Source: Acidimicrobiales bacterium (lineage in GTDB: Bacteria; Actinomycetota; Acidimicrobiia; Acidimicrobiales; JAKAVM01). From it: a stretch of 60,160 nucleotides of DNA. The position numbers and the translations under genes are program-made. The stretch spans positions 1 to 60,160 of the forward strand of contig DAIDHF010000009.1 in the NCBI GenBank assembly GCA_027452005.1, written 5' to 3'. The notes under the pieces are model-generated. The model had not been told where the DNA came from. It ran no database searches and saw nothing but the letters and a program-made list of their open reading frames with translations. Positions within the stretch are counted from its first letter, which is position 1, and each line of letters opens with the position of its first letter. Below, piece by piece: positions 17,382 through 26,091 of the stretch.

Positions 17382-19784
17382 ATGGAAGTAGCAACAGTTT
17401 CTGGTCAGGTAAGTGATACCGAGCTCACTCTGAGCTTCGAAGCTGGAAAGTTGGCTTTTCAAGCTGACGGAGCAGTTGTTGGGAGACTGGGTGACACGAT
17501 GGTCTTGGTGACGGCGACCTGTTCGCGGTCGGTGCGTGAGGGAATAGATTTTTTCCCCCTTACTGTAGATATAGAAGAACGCATGTATGCCGCCGGAAAG
17601 ATTCCTGGGTCATTTTTCAGAAGAGAGGGGAGAGCGACCGACCAGGCAATCTTGACCTGTCGGTTGATAGATCGGCCTCTTAGACCATCGTTCCCCGATG
17701 GATTTAGGAACGAGGTGCATATCGTGGGAACTATTCTTGGGGCTGACCAAGAAAATCCACACGACGTACTGGCTATAAACTGTGCCTCAGCCGCGCTAAT
17801 GATCTCCGGAATTCCATTTGATGGTCCGATCGGGGCGGTAAGAGTTGCATACTCAACAGATGGTACCTGGGTTGCACATCCGAGCTACCAGGCTGGCGAT
17901 GAGTCAACTTTTGAGTTGGTTGTCGCAGGACGAGCACTTTCAGATGACCCCGACAGCGATATAGCAATCATGATGGTTGAAGCAGGGGGTACCGAGAGAG
18001 CATGGGACTTCTACGAGAACGGGGCACCAAAGGTCACAGAAGAGGTTATAGCTCAGGGGCTTGAGGCCTCCAAGAAGTGGATTCGAGAGTCTATTGAACT
18101 CCAACGAAAGTTGGCCGCCAAGGCTGCAAAACCGCCGATCGAAAACATCGCGTTGTTCTCGGACTATCAAGAGGATGTTATGGCCAGGGTGCTTGAGGTA
18201 GGCAAGGCCCCACTTGACGAGGCCAACAAGATTACCGATAAAAAAGAGAGAAAGATCGCCCTAGACGAAGCTGAAGCCAAGATAATTGGACAACTGGCCG
18301 GTGAGTTTGAGGGGAAAGAGTCGCAGATAAAAGCTGCGATCAGATCTCTTACGAAAAGGTTGGTTCGTGAGAGAATCGTCAACGAGAATGTTCGGATCGA
18401 CGGTCGTGACACTACCACAATCCGGCCCTTGTCGAGCGAGGTAGGACTTATTCCCACGGCCCATGGGTCTGGTTTGTTTCAACGTGGTGATACCCAGGTT
18501 CTCAACATAACCACCCTCGGGATGCCCAGGATGAATCAGCTCCTCGACACGATTGGGATTGACGATTCTAAGCGTTACATGCATCACTACAACTTCCCGC
18601 CGTTTTCAACCGGGGAGACTGGGGCTATGCGGGGACCAAAGCGTCGAGAGATCGGGCACGGGTTGTTAGCTGAGCGAGCCCTCCTGCCTGTCGTGCCCTC
18701 CGAAGAAGAGTTCCCCTATACGCTGAGGTTGGTTTCAGAGGTCCTGTCGTCAAACGGCTCTACCTCAATGGCCTCGGTGTGTGGTTCCACGCTCTCATTG
18801 ATGGACGCTGGGGTACCTATCAAGGCACCCGTAGCCGGTATTGCAATGGGACTTGTGTATGAGTCAGGAATCTACACTACTTTGACCGACATCTTAGGGG
18901 CCGAGGATGCCTTTGGGGATATGGACTTCAAGGTGGCCGGTACTCGTGACAGTGTAACCGCCTTGCAACTGGACACCAAGATTGACGGACTCCCAGCAGA
19001 GGTCCTCGCCCAGGCGCTCCAGCAGGCCAGAGAGGCTCGGCTGAAGATTCTTGACGTCATGGAGACGGCTCTATCGACTCCAAGAGACGAGGTAAATCTA
19101 AATGCCCCCAAGATTGTTTCTATAAAGATCCCGCTAGAAAAGGTTGGTGAGGTAATCGGGCCCAAGGGCAAGGTAATAAACATGATCCAGCAAGAAACCG
19201 GGGCCGACATATCTGTGGACGACGACGGAGAGGTTGGCACGGTGGTAATCGGTTCCAAGGACTCCGGGGCAGTTGAAGAAGCCCTGGCCAGGATTGAGCT
19301 AATTATCAATCCGCCCACGGCCGAGATCGGGGCGACCTATGAGGGTACCGTGGTCAACTTGACCAAGTTTGGGGCCTTTGTGAATATTCTCCCAGGTCGA
19401 GATGGATTGTTGCATATCTCCAAGCTTGGCAGTGGAGGAAGGCGTGTAGAGAGGGCCGAAGACGTCCTAGATGTCGGACAGAAAATTGCGGTAACCGTAG
19501 ACGACATAGATGGAGCAGGTAAGGTCTCACTAGTACTAGTCGAACCGCTAGACGGTTCAGGTGCTTCAGGTCCAACCAGTTCAAGCGGCTCCCGATCGGA
19601 TTCTGACTCGGTTAGGTCTAGCTCGACCAAGTCTGAGTACGTGTCATTTGAAGATGAGTTTGAACGTGGTCTAGTTGAGGAGTTTGGCGACCTCGGGCCC
19701 CAGGCAGAAAATTCTGATGAGCGCTCTCAGAGACGGTCAGACGGTCCCAGGTCACGCCCGAGTCGTCGGCGCAACCGGCGATAA
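17382..19784 (+). CDS. pnp: Polyribonucleotide nucleotidyltransferase (PNPase)
   Basis: PNPase degrades RNA 3' to 5' phosphorolytically and can add tails. Two RNase PH domains are visible: ADGAVVGRLGDTMVLVT near the N-terminus and a second with FQRGDTQVLN and MRGPKRREIGHGLLAERAL. An all-alpha linker lies between them. A KH domain (VGEVIGPKGKVINMI, about residues 588-602) and an S1 domain (GATYEGTVVNLTKFGAFVNI, about 647-666) follow. A Ser/Arg-rich tail of about 80 residues ends the 800-residue protein, longer than the usual 710-740. The ATG follows GAGGAG. Confidence 0.97.
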   Translation: MEVATVSGQVSDTELTLSFEAGKLAFQADGAVVGRLGDTMVLVTATCSRSVREGIDFFPLTVDIEERMYAAGKIPGSFFRREGRATDQAILTCRLIDRPLRPSFPDGFRNEVHIVGTILGADQENPHDVLAINCASAALMISGIPFDGPIGAVRVAYSTDGTWVAHPSYQAGDESTFELVVAGRALSDDPDSDIAIMMVEAGGTERAWDFYENGAPKVTEEVIAQGLEASKKWIRESIELQRKLAAKAAKPPIENIALFSDYQEDVMARVLEVGKAPLDEANKITDKKERKIALDEAEAKIIGQLAGEFEGKESQIKAAIRSLTKRLVRERIVNENVRIDGRDTTTIRPLSSEVGLIPTAHGSGLFQRGDTQVLNITTLGMPRMNQLLDTIGIDDSKRYMHHYNFPPFSTGETGAMRGPKRREIGHGLLAERALLPVVPSEEEFPYTLRLVSEVLSSNGSTSMASVCGSTLSLMDAGVPIKAPVAGIAMGLVYESGIYTTLTDILGAEDAFGDMDFKVAGTRDSVTALQLDTKIDGLPAEVLAQALQQAREARLKILDVMETALSTPRDEVNLNAPKIVSIKIPLEKVGEVIGPKGKVINMIQQETGADISVDDDGEVGTVVIGSKDSGAVEEALARIELIINPPTAEIGATYEGTVVNLTKFGAFVNILPGRDGLLHISKLGSGGRRVERAEDVLDVGQKIAVTVDDIDGAGKVSLVLVEPLDGSGASGPTSSSGSRSDSDSVRSSSTKSEYVSFEDEFERGLVEEFGDLGPQAENSDERSQRRSDGPRSRPSRRRNRR

Positions 19785-19843
19785 AGGCTAGGGTACGCTG
19801 AGATAGTCGGAATGGCCCGGTAAAACCTCAAGAAGGCCAAGCC

Positions 19844-20713
19844 ATGCGAGTAGCAATTTTTGGAGTAGGCGGTTCTATGGGGAGAGAGTCGGCCAGGGCG
19901 ATTGAGAACGATCCAGGGTTAGAACTGGTATGTGGGGTTGACCCTCGCCTCGGCGGGACCAGCCTTGAGGGGGTCCTTGACCCCACACAAAAGTTGGACG
20001 ACTCGTCAAGTAGTTCCCTACGACCGATATTTGGCTCGGTAGACGAGTTGGATTCTACCGCAATTGAGGTGTGCCTGGACTTCACGGTTGCTAGCGCGGC
20101 CTTCGACAACGCACTGTACTGTGCTCGCCGGAACCTAAATTTAGTTATCGGTACCTCTGGGTTGACTAGCGAACAGCTTGATACCCTTAGACTAGAGTTC
20201 GGCACCTCAACGGGTCGGTGCCTGGTTATCCCAAACTTTGCCCTGGGGGCGGTCTTGATGATGACTTTTGCAGAGATCGCAGCACGGTGGATGGATCAGG
20301 CTGAAATAATTGAACTCCATCACGACCGCAAGTTGGACTCCCCATCGGGCACGGCTATAGCGACGGCGAGTTCAATGACCGGGCTAGCTAGATCTAATAG
20401 AGCTTCCAATACCCCGGTAATGGAGCGTGGCGACATTGACAAGCAAATCCCCGGGGGACAAGAGTTCAAAGAGACCATAGCAGGTGCCAGAGGGGCACCT
20501 GGACCCAACGGGGTTAGGATTCACTCGGTCCGACTTCCGGGACTTATAGCCCATCAAGAGGTAGTCTTTTCTTCCCGCGGGGAGTCCTTGACCATCCGTC
20601 ACGACAGCTACGATCGGGTCTCATTTATGCCCGGAGTACTACTCGCGATCAAGTCAACTAGTGGTCTCATGGAACCTCTTTCAGTGGGTCTAGAGAGCAT
20701 TCTCGGTATTTAG
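19844..20713 (+). CDS. dapB: 4-hydroxy-tetrahydrodipicolinate reductase
   Basis: DapB reduces the DapA product to tetrahydrodipicolinate in lysine/diaminopimelate synthesis. The Rossmann motif VAIFGVGGSMGRESA is at the N-terminus, GTSGLTSEQ and NFALGAVLMM in the middle, and the catalytic HH-D-K motif is IELHHDRKLDSPSGTA (about residues 155-170). HDSYDRVSFMPGVLLAI closes the protein. At 289 residues it is slightly long (usual 245-270). The partner dapA lies 4.4 kb downstream, separated by the TetR/P450/diiron block. Confidence 0.93.
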   Translation: MRVAIFGVGGSMGRESARAIENDPGLELVCGVDPRLGGTSLEGVLDPTQKLDDSSSSSLRPIFGSVDELDSTAIEVCLDFTVASAAFDNALYCARRNLNLVIGTSGLTSEQLDTLRLEFGTSTGRCLVIPNFALGAVLMMTFAEIAARWMDQAEIIELHHDRKLDSPSGTAIATASSMTGLARSNRASNTPVMERGDIDKQIPGGQEFKETIAGARGAPGPNGVRIHSVRLPGLIAHQEVVFSSRGESLTIRHDSYDRVSFMPGVLLAIKSTSGLMEPLSVGLESILGI

Positions 20714-20723
20714 AAAGACCCTA

Positions 20724-21317
20724 GTGGACCCCACACAGGTGAGTAGCGCAGTCGACCCACAAAAGAGTTCGGTCTTCGAGAAGATAATGGAGGCCACCTT
20801 TGAGTGTGTTTCCCGCAACGGGCTGTCGAGGACAACCGTTGAAGAAGTAGCCCAGCAGTCACGACTTTCTCGGGCAACAATCTACAGACATTTTCCCGGT
20901 GGACGAGATCAACTTCTGCAGTCTGTAGTTGCCTGGGAAGCGGCAAGGTTTTTTGCCAGGTTAGCCACTGACATCTCAGGGGCAGACGACGTGCCTACCC
21001 TTATCGAGCGAGCCATAACTCTCGGCCAGATGGCCGTCGAGAACCACCAGGTTCTCCAGCGAGTTCTCCAAACCGAGCCCGAGGTGTTTATTAGGTTGTT
21101 CACATTTGAGGGGGATCGAATTCTTAGGCTTATTCGGGGATTTCTAATGCCCTATCTCGCTGGCCTTAGGCTACCCGATGAGATGTCCCTGCAGGCCTGT
21201 GCTGATTATGTGGCCCGAATGATTCTCTCTCATATCACCGCGCCTGGGGGTTGGGACCTTGGTGACCCCGCCCAGGTGCGTGAACTGGTCAGGTCGCAGA
21301 TACTAAGTTGGATGTAA
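20724..21317 (+). CDS. TetR-family transcriptional regulator
   Basis: A 197-residue regulator. The N-terminal helix-turn-helix (about residues 15-60) has FECVSRNGLSRTTVEEVAQQSRLSRATIYRHF, here split by position: recognition helix RATIYRHFPGGRD at about 50-62. The C-terminal helical ligand-binding domain is clearly related to that of the second TetR at 23109 (shared TEPEVFIR/HEPEVVLR, PYLAG/PYLSR and VARMILSHI/AARVVVSYAI positions). GTG start, 10 bases after dapB. It probably responds to a hydrophobic ligand and controls the cupin/P450 genes that follow on the same strand, which is inference from position. Confidence 0.88.
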   Translation: MDPTQVSSAVDPQKSSVFEKIMEATFECVSRNGLSRTTVEEVAQQSRLSRATIYRHFPGGRDQLLQSVVAWEAARFFARLATDISGADDVPTLIERAITLGQMAVENHQVLQRVLQTEPEVFIRLFTFEGDRILRLIRGFLMPYLAGLRLPDEMSLQACADYVARMILSHITAPGGWDLGDPAQVRELVRSQILSWM

Positions 21318-21333
21318 CCAAAAAGGAGGAAAT

Positions 21334-21783
21334 ATGATCGTCGGGCATGTAAATGACGCCGATATTCCGTGGGTCGACTGTGGCGGGGGGATCGAGCTAA
21401 AGGTAATCCGGGTCGATCAAGCACAGGGCCACTGGGTCGTGCGTAACCGGTTTCAGCCCGGGGTGAGGCTTCAAACTCACCGCCACACGGGTTGCGTAAA
21501 CGGACTTACCATATCTGGATGCTGGATGTACGAGGAGTACGGGGTTAGATATCAGGCTGGAACCTATATTTTTGAGCCAGCCGGTTCGGTGCATACGTTG
21601 GTGGTTCCCGACGATCTCACAGAACCCACTGACGCGTTCTTCGTGATGGAGGGGGTCAATCTAAATTTAGATTCAGACGGCAATATTGAGTCGGTAACTG
21701 ACGGAATGTCCACTCTAAACGCGTATTACGCCCTTTGCGAGGCCCAGTCAAAGCCAAGACCAACCGGGATCATTACAAACTAG
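21334..21783 (+). CDS. Cupin protein (ChrR-like / dihydroxyacetophenone dioxygenase-like)
   Basis: A 149-residue single-domain cupin. Metal-binding positions are suggested by LQTHRHTGCVNGLTISGCW (first cupin motif, His/His and a position normally Glu) and EPAGSVHTLVVPDD (second motif His). The sequence resembles the ChrR-like cupin_7 group that is often annotated as a 2,4'-dihydroxyacetophenone dioxygenase family, but substrate is not predictable. It has a strong Shine-Dalgarno (AAGGAGGAA) just upstream and sits 16 bases after the TetR gene and 18 before the P450 gene, so the three are likely co-transcribed. It could be an oxygenase or a ligand-binding accessory protein. Confidence 0.8.
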   Translation: MIVGHVNDADIPWVDCGGGIELKVIRVDQAQGHWVVRNRFQPGVRLQTHRHTGCVNGLTISGCWMYEEYGVRYQAGTYIFEPAGSVHTLVVPDDLTEPTDAFFVMEGVNLNLDSDGNIESVTDGMSTLNAYYALCEAQSKPRPTGIITN

Positions 21784-21801
21784 CTCGAGCCCCTAACTTT
21801 C

Positions 21802-23016
21802 GTGACCACAAACCAAGACCTTATAACGTCAGACAGCCTGCCTGGATCTAGCCTGGCCAGGGACTTCCTTGATCCAGCCACCTTTCTAGGTAATCCCCAT
21901 GACCTCTTTAGCAAGCTCAGAATGAAGTCCCCGATGGCCTGGAATTCACAGATGGGATTTTGGATTGCCTCAAAGCACAAGGACGTTTCGGACATTGCTA
22001 GCAATCATGAGAACTTCTGTACAAAAAAGGGAATTTTGTTGAGCGAGATTTCAAACCCTCCAGATACTCCTCCTACAATTCTTCATAACGACCCCCCGGA
22101 ACACACCAGGTATAGGAAGCTAGTAATAGATGGTTTCAAACCATCTGTAATTAGGGGACTAGAGGATCTCGTCAGGGACAACACAAAGGCCCATCTCGAC
22201 GAGATAATACTTGGGGAGCCAAATGACGTGGTTGAGAAGTTATGCGTGCCACTGCCTTTGAAGATAATTAGCCATGTTCTCGGGGTTCCCGAAGAGAAAT
22301 GGAAGACTTTCTATGAATGGTCTGAGGCAGTCGTACCAGGCGCTAGTGATATTCCTGAAGACAAGAGACACGAGCTACTAATTGATATGGGAACCTTCTT
22401 AGTTGAAGCTGCCAAGGCGCGGCGGGAGAATCCCCGGGGAGACGTGTTGTCGATTTTATCCACGGCATCTATAGATGGCGACATGCTTAGTGACGCCGAG
22501 TTGGTTATGTTCCTAATACAACTCCTGGTAGCTGGAAACGAGACAACCAGAAATCTTATGAGTGGATTACTGGTAGCTTTCGCTGAGCATCAAGACCAAT
22601 GGAGAGCGGTTGTAGAGCATCCGGAACTCCTTACGCTGGCAGTTGAAGAGGGACTTAGGTGGACGTCCCCGGTGATCTCATTCATGAGAACCGCAACCAA
22701 GGACACTCAAGTAGGCAATTACTTGGTTCGGGCCAACGAGCCGGTAATAGTGGTTTTTGCATCTGCCAATCGAGACGAGGATGTATTTGGTCCAACCGCT
22801 AACGGCTTTAGAGTAGACCGGGACCCAAACCCTCACGTTGCCTTTGGTTTTGGCAACCATTTCTGTCTGGGCTCGTCGCTAGCCCGATTGGAAGCTCGGG
22901 TTTTACTCGAAGAGATGAGAGAGCGTTACAGAGCCCTCAACCTGGTAGGGCCGACCTGTCGCAGTGAATCCTCGGTGGTATCTGGGATTACCCGGGCCGA
23001 GATCGTATTCAGCTAA
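21802..23016 (+). CDS. Cytochrome P450
   Basis: A 404-residue soluble P450 of bacterial type. Diagnostic features are the I-helix oxygen-binding motif AGNETTRN (about residues 246-253), the K-helix ExxR as EEGLRW (about 283-288), and the heme-thiolate loop FGFGNHFCLG with its Cys near residue 355. No membrane anchor is present. The HNDPPEHTRYRKLVIDGF segment is typical of actinobacterial CYPs acting on lipids, terpenoids or sterol-like molecules. No ferredoxin or reductase gene is in the window, so redox partners must be elsewhere. GTG start at 21802, close to the cupin stop. The substrate is unknown. Confidence 0.95.
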   Translation: MTTNQDLITSDSLPGSSLARDFLDPATFLGNPHDLFSKLRMKSPMAWNSQMGFWIASKHKDVSDIASNHENFCTKKGILLSEISNPPDTPPTILHNDPPEHTRYRKLVIDGFKPSVIRGLEDLVRDNTKAHLDEIILGEPNDVVEKLCVPLPLKIISHVLGVPEEKWKTFYEWSEAVVPGASDIPEDKRHELLIDMGTFLVEAAKARRENPRGDVLSILSTASIDGDMLSDAELVMFLIQLLVAGNETTRNLMSGLLVAFAEHQDQWRAVVEHPELLTLAVEEGLRWTSPVISFMRTATKDTQVGNYLVRANEPVIVVFASANRDEDVFGPTANGFRVDRDPNPHVAFGFGNHFCLGSSLARLEARVLLEEMRERYRALNLVGPTCRSESSVVSGITRAEIVFS

Positions 23017-23069
23017 TACTCAGAGGAGCCTTGGAAACCCCTTCCCACCAGGTAATTAGGAATTGCCTA

Positions 23070-23108
23070 TTGACAATGAGACATATTTACGCTTATTGTC
23101 TCATATAG
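23070..23108 (+). promoter_or_regulatory. Promoter with overlapping inverted-repeat operator for TetR/diiron genes
   Basis: TTGACA (23070-23075) and TATTGT (23094-23099, 18-base spacing) form a promoter ending 9 bases before the ATG at 23109. A perfect 7-base inverted repeat TGAGACA (23077-23083) / TGTCTCA (23097-23103) lies between and over the elements. A second repeat, GACAAT (23072-23077) / ATTGTC (23095-23100), overlaps it. The position fits autorepression by the TetR protein encoded just downstream. Confidence 0.65.
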
Positions 23109-23825
23109 ATGAGTTGGTTGGTGGAAAACGTTGAAAATACCGGACCCCTGGGAGGTGGATCGGTTGGCCTGGTTACAAAGCCAGCGCCTGCCAAGGCCCG
23201 AGGTGGCGACAATGTTACTTCGCGCAACTGGACTGACCAGGAGTTGAGGATACTCAACGCGGTACGGATTTGTTTTTCCAAGTGGGGAATTTCCAAGACC
23301 ACAGTAGAAGATGTGGCCAGGCAGGCCGGTATGTCTCGGGCAACCCTTTATCGGATTTTCCCCGAAGGGCGTGACTCAATTATCGAGAGTGCCATTGAGC
23401 TTGAAACCGGCAAATTTTTCAATAGCCTGTGTGCAATCCTAGAGAAGGCGACTACCTTACGTGAGCTACTAGCGACCGGTCTAGCCGGGGCGTGGGAGTT
23501 GCTCGAAAATGATGAGATCCTAGCGTTCTTGTTGGCCCATGAACCCGAGGTCGTGTTACGGAATCTAGCCTTTGACCGCCTTGAAGAGTTAATCGCAATA
23601 TGCAGAGAGATTCTTGCGCCATACCTGTCTAGGTGGTTGGATAAGTTTGAGGCAGATCGTCTTGCCGAGTGGGCCGCCCGAGTTGTGGTCTCTTATGCAA
23701 TAGCCAGGCCGGACTGGAGTTCAAATGCCACCGATACGGCCCAGCGTCTAGTGGGGTCAATCTTTGCTCCTCACTTTCAGGTTATTGGATATGACATTGA
23801 TGAGGTTCAGGTTCGCTGTGGTTGA
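23109..23825 (+). CDS. TetR-family transcriptional regulator
   Basis: A 238-residue paralogue of the TetR at 20724. A Gly-rich, unstructured N-terminus (about 40 residues) precedes the helix-turn-helix, with recognition region SRATLYRIFPEGRD (about residues 77-90). The helical effector domain carries AHEPEVVLRNLAFDRLEEL and PYLSRWLDKFEAD, matching the first TetR. The ATG at 23109 is only 9 bases after the -10 element, so the mRNA may be leaderless. A shorter protein from an internal start cannot be excluded. A 54-base gap leads to the diiron gene, suggesting co-transcription and regulation of it. Confidence 0.87.
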   Translation: MSWLVENVENTGPLGGGSVGLVTKPAPAKARGGDNVTSRNWTDQELRILNAVRICFSKWGISKTTVEDVARQAGMSRATLYRIFPEGRDSIIESAIELETGKFFNSLCAILEKATTLRELLATGLAGAWELLENDEILAFLLAHEPEVVLRNLAFDRLEELIAICREILAPYLSRWLDKFEADRLAEWAARVVVSYAIARPDWSSNATDTAQRLVGSIFAPHFQVIGYDIDEVQVRCG

Positions 23826-23879
23826 GGGTTTTTCAGGGACAGATAAACAAGTAACAAATAAAGAAAGGTAGAAGGCAAA

Positions 23880-25016
23880 GTGGGAGTTGAAAGTTCAACC
23901 AACGAGGAGATAATCGGGCGCAAGGAGATAAATGACCTTGAAGCAATTTTGACCGTGTCAAATAGTGATGCTGACGAGGCACTCCATGCAGTAAAGTCTA
24001 ACTATGAGACCATATTCACGTGGGACTATGAAAAGGGTTCAAGGCCTAAGCTCGATAAGCTCTATGAGAAGGCCAAGACGTCTCAGTGGAACGCCCAGAC
24101 GGATCTTCCATGGGATACTGAGGTAGATCAAGAGGCCATTGTAGTGGCCAACTCTTTCAACCAGGGTGGTTTTGCGGCTGGTTTCGATATTTCCAATACG
24201 CCCTTTGCCAAGTGGACAGACAAGGAGTGGATTCAGTTAGGTGTCGAGATGCAGAACTGGACCTTGTCACAGTTTATGCACGGGGAGCAGGGAGCGTTGG
24301 TGTGTACAGCAAAGATTGTCGAGTCCGTACCTTGGATTGATGCTAAGTACTACGCTGCAACCCAGGTAATGGACGAGGCTCGTCACGTGGAGGTTTTCTC
24401 GAAGTACCTAGACACAAAGCTGTCTGGCCATTACCCGATAAACGCTCATCTCGAGTTGCTATTAGATGACATTATCCGGGACTCCAGGTGGGACATGACA
24501 TATCTGGGAATGCAGATCATGGTAGAAGGTCTGGCACTTGCAGCCTTTGGGTTCATGCATCAAATGACTACCGAGCCCCTACTAAAACAACTCTTGCGGT
24601 ACGTGATGTCTGATGAGGCCCGTCACGTGGCTTTTGGAGTTCTAAGCCTTCAAGAGTACTATCAGGGCCTAAGTGCAGCCGAGATGCGCGAGCGTCAAGA
24701 GTTTGCCTTCGAGGCCGCGGTTCGTATGCGTGACAGGTTCCTCCAACAAGAGGTCTGGGAGCGGATGGGGGTAAAGCCACAGGAAGTGCTTCCCCTCGTC
24801 TTGCAGGCCCCCGAGAGAGGGGTATTTCAGTCGATGCTATTCTCCAAGATCGTGCCGAACTGCAAGAAGCTTGGGCTGCTAGACGCCGCCGACGGCTGGC
24901 TACGCGGCAAGTTTACAGAGTTGGGTGTAATTGGATTTGAGGACTGGGCAGATACAGGTGAAGAGTATCAGTCTATGTCTCTAGATGCCGACCAAAATGC
25001 TGGAGCTGCAGCCTAG
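23880..25016 (+). CDS. Ferritin-like diiron protein (putative oxygenase)
   Basis: A 378-residue soluble helical protein. Two E...DExRH iron-ligand sets are visible: HGEQGALVC followed by QVMDEARHVEVFSKYL (about residues 166-181), and MVEGLALAAFGF followed by RYVMSDEARHVAFGVL (about 240-255). This is the four-helix-bundle arrangement of R2/AurF-like diiron oxygenases, so it likely activates O2. Substrate is unknown; N-oxygenation, hydroxylation and desaturation are all possible. GTG start preceded by GAAAGGTAG. It follows the second TetR and is near the P450 and cupin genes, making three potential oxygen- or metal-dependent enzymes in one block. Confidence 0.85.
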   Translation: MGVESSTNEEIIGRKEINDLEAILTVSNSDADEALHAVKSNYETIFTWDYEKGSRPKLDKLYEKAKTSQWNAQTDLPWDTEVDQEAIVVANSFNQGGFAAGFDISNTPFAKWTDKEWIQLGVEMQNWTLSQFMHGEQGALVCTAKIVESVPWIDAKYYAATQVMDEARHVEVFSKYLDTKLSGHYPINAHLELLLDDIIRDSRWDMTYLGMQIMVEGLALAAFGFMHQMTTEPLLKQLLRYVMSDEARHVAFGVLSLQEYYQGLSAAEMRERQEFAFEAAVRMRDRFLQQEVWERMGVKPQEVLPLVLQAPERGVFQSMLFSKIVPNCKKLGLLDAADGWLRGKFTELGVIGFEDWADTGEEYQSMSLDADQNAGAAA

Positions 25017-25096
25017 TTAGAGTTCGGAGAGATCGGTAAAGTATCGCCGGGCGAAGCCTTCTGAAAATATTTAGCCACTACCTGAACCAGCACATG

Positions 25097-25124
25097 ACCC
25101 GGGAGGCGTGTTCGCGGGTTTTTT
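25097..25124 (+). terminator. Probable terminator after the diiron gene
   Basis: ACCCG (25097-25101) can pair with CGGGT (25115-25119) around a 13-base loop that allows a further GA/TC pair, followed by TTTTTT (25119-25124). It is weak but well placed, 80 bases after the diiron stop and before the dapA promoter. Confidence 0.45.
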
Positions 25125-25126
25125 GA

Positions 25127-25132
25127 TAGGCT
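25127..25132 (+). promoter_or_regulatory. -10 element for leaderless dapA
   Basis: TAGGCT ends 9 bases before the dapA ATG at 25142 and there is no Shine-Dalgarno sequence, which fits a leaderless transcript. Confidence 0.45.
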
Positions 25133-25141
25133 AGCCCGGTT

Positions 25142-26074
25142 ATGGCAAAAACACGGGTCTCGTTAGGCAGAGTGGTAACCGCTATGGTCACCCCCTTTGA
25201 CGATAGTGGGAACGTGGATATAAATGGGGCTGGAGAGTTAGCGAACTGGCTTCACCAGCACGGGTCTGATTCACTGGTTCTGTGTGGTTCGACCGGCGAA
25301 GGATCCCTACTTAGCGACCAAGAGCGTGAGGATCTCTACCGGGCCGTGGTGTCATCAGTTCCAATCCCGGTGGTGGCGGCTACCGGGTCAGCTGACACGG
25401 TACACTCAATCGACCTTACCCGATCAGCAGAAAAATGTGGGGTAGACGCAATCTTGTTAGTTACCCCGTACTATGTAAGGCCATCTCAAGACGGTCTAAA
25501 AGACCATTTCCGGAAGGTGGCAAATAGTACTGAACTCCCGGTAGTTCTCTATGACATCCCGGTCCGGTCGGGTAGAAGGATTGAGGTCTCCACAACCCTT
25601 GAGCTGGCGTCATCGGTTGACAACATAGTCGGGATCAAAGATGCATCACAAGACGTGGGGTCTATCTCGCGAATTGTGGGCATGACTGGCGAAGACTTTC
25701 AGGTATATTGCGGTGATGACTCGTTGTGCCTTGCCATGGTTGCCTGTGGGGCCATCGGGGTGATCTCGGTCGCTTCCCACTGGGCAGGGGATGCAATATC
25801 TGCAATGCTTGATGCCGTTGCATCTGGGGATATAGCCCAAGCGGCAAACCTCAATTTTATACTCGGCGATTCCTGGGATTTCGAATCAGGACCTGATTTT
25901 CCAAATCCTCTACCCACCAAGGCCCTTTTGCGCACCTTGGGGTTGCCCGCAGGTCGGTGTCGACCACCGTTGGGGTCTAGTCTAGACGAATTAGCCCTGG
26001 AAAATCGGGCCCGAGAGGTTCTTCACGAACTCGCCCAGAAGCTATCTAAGTACTCGATAAGTTCGATCGTTTAA
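25142..26074 (+). CDS. dapA: 4-hydroxy-tetrahydrodipicolinate synthase
   Basis: DapA condenses pyruvate with aspartate semialdehyde, the first committed step of lysine/DAP synthesis. The TIM-barrel signatures are CGSTGEGSLLSDQER (about residues 49-63), LLVTPYYVRPSQDGL with the catalytic Tyr (about 111-125), YDIPVRSGRRI, and the Schiff-base Lys in VGIKDAS (about 165-171). The product is 310 residues, typical. The gene forms its own transcription unit after a probable terminator. RNase J follows 17 bases later, an order (dapA-rnj) that is conserved in many actinobacteria. Confidence 0.96.
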   Translation: MAKTRVSLGRVVTAMVTPFDDSGNVDINGAGELANWLHQHGSDSLVLCGSTGEGSLLSDQEREDLYRAVVSSVPIPVVAATGSADTVHSIDLTRSAEKCGVDAILLVTPYYVRPSQDGLKDHFRKVANSTELPVVLYDIPVRSGRRIEVSTTLELASSVDNIVGIKDASQDVGSISRIVGMTGEDFQVYCGDDSLCLAMVACGAIGVISVASHWAGDAISAMLDAVASGDIAQAANLNFILGDSWDFESGPDFPNPLPTKALLRTLGLPAGRCRPPLGSSLDELALENRAREVLHELAQKLSKYSISSIV

Positions 26075-26091
26075 TTGTTGAACACGAAATT

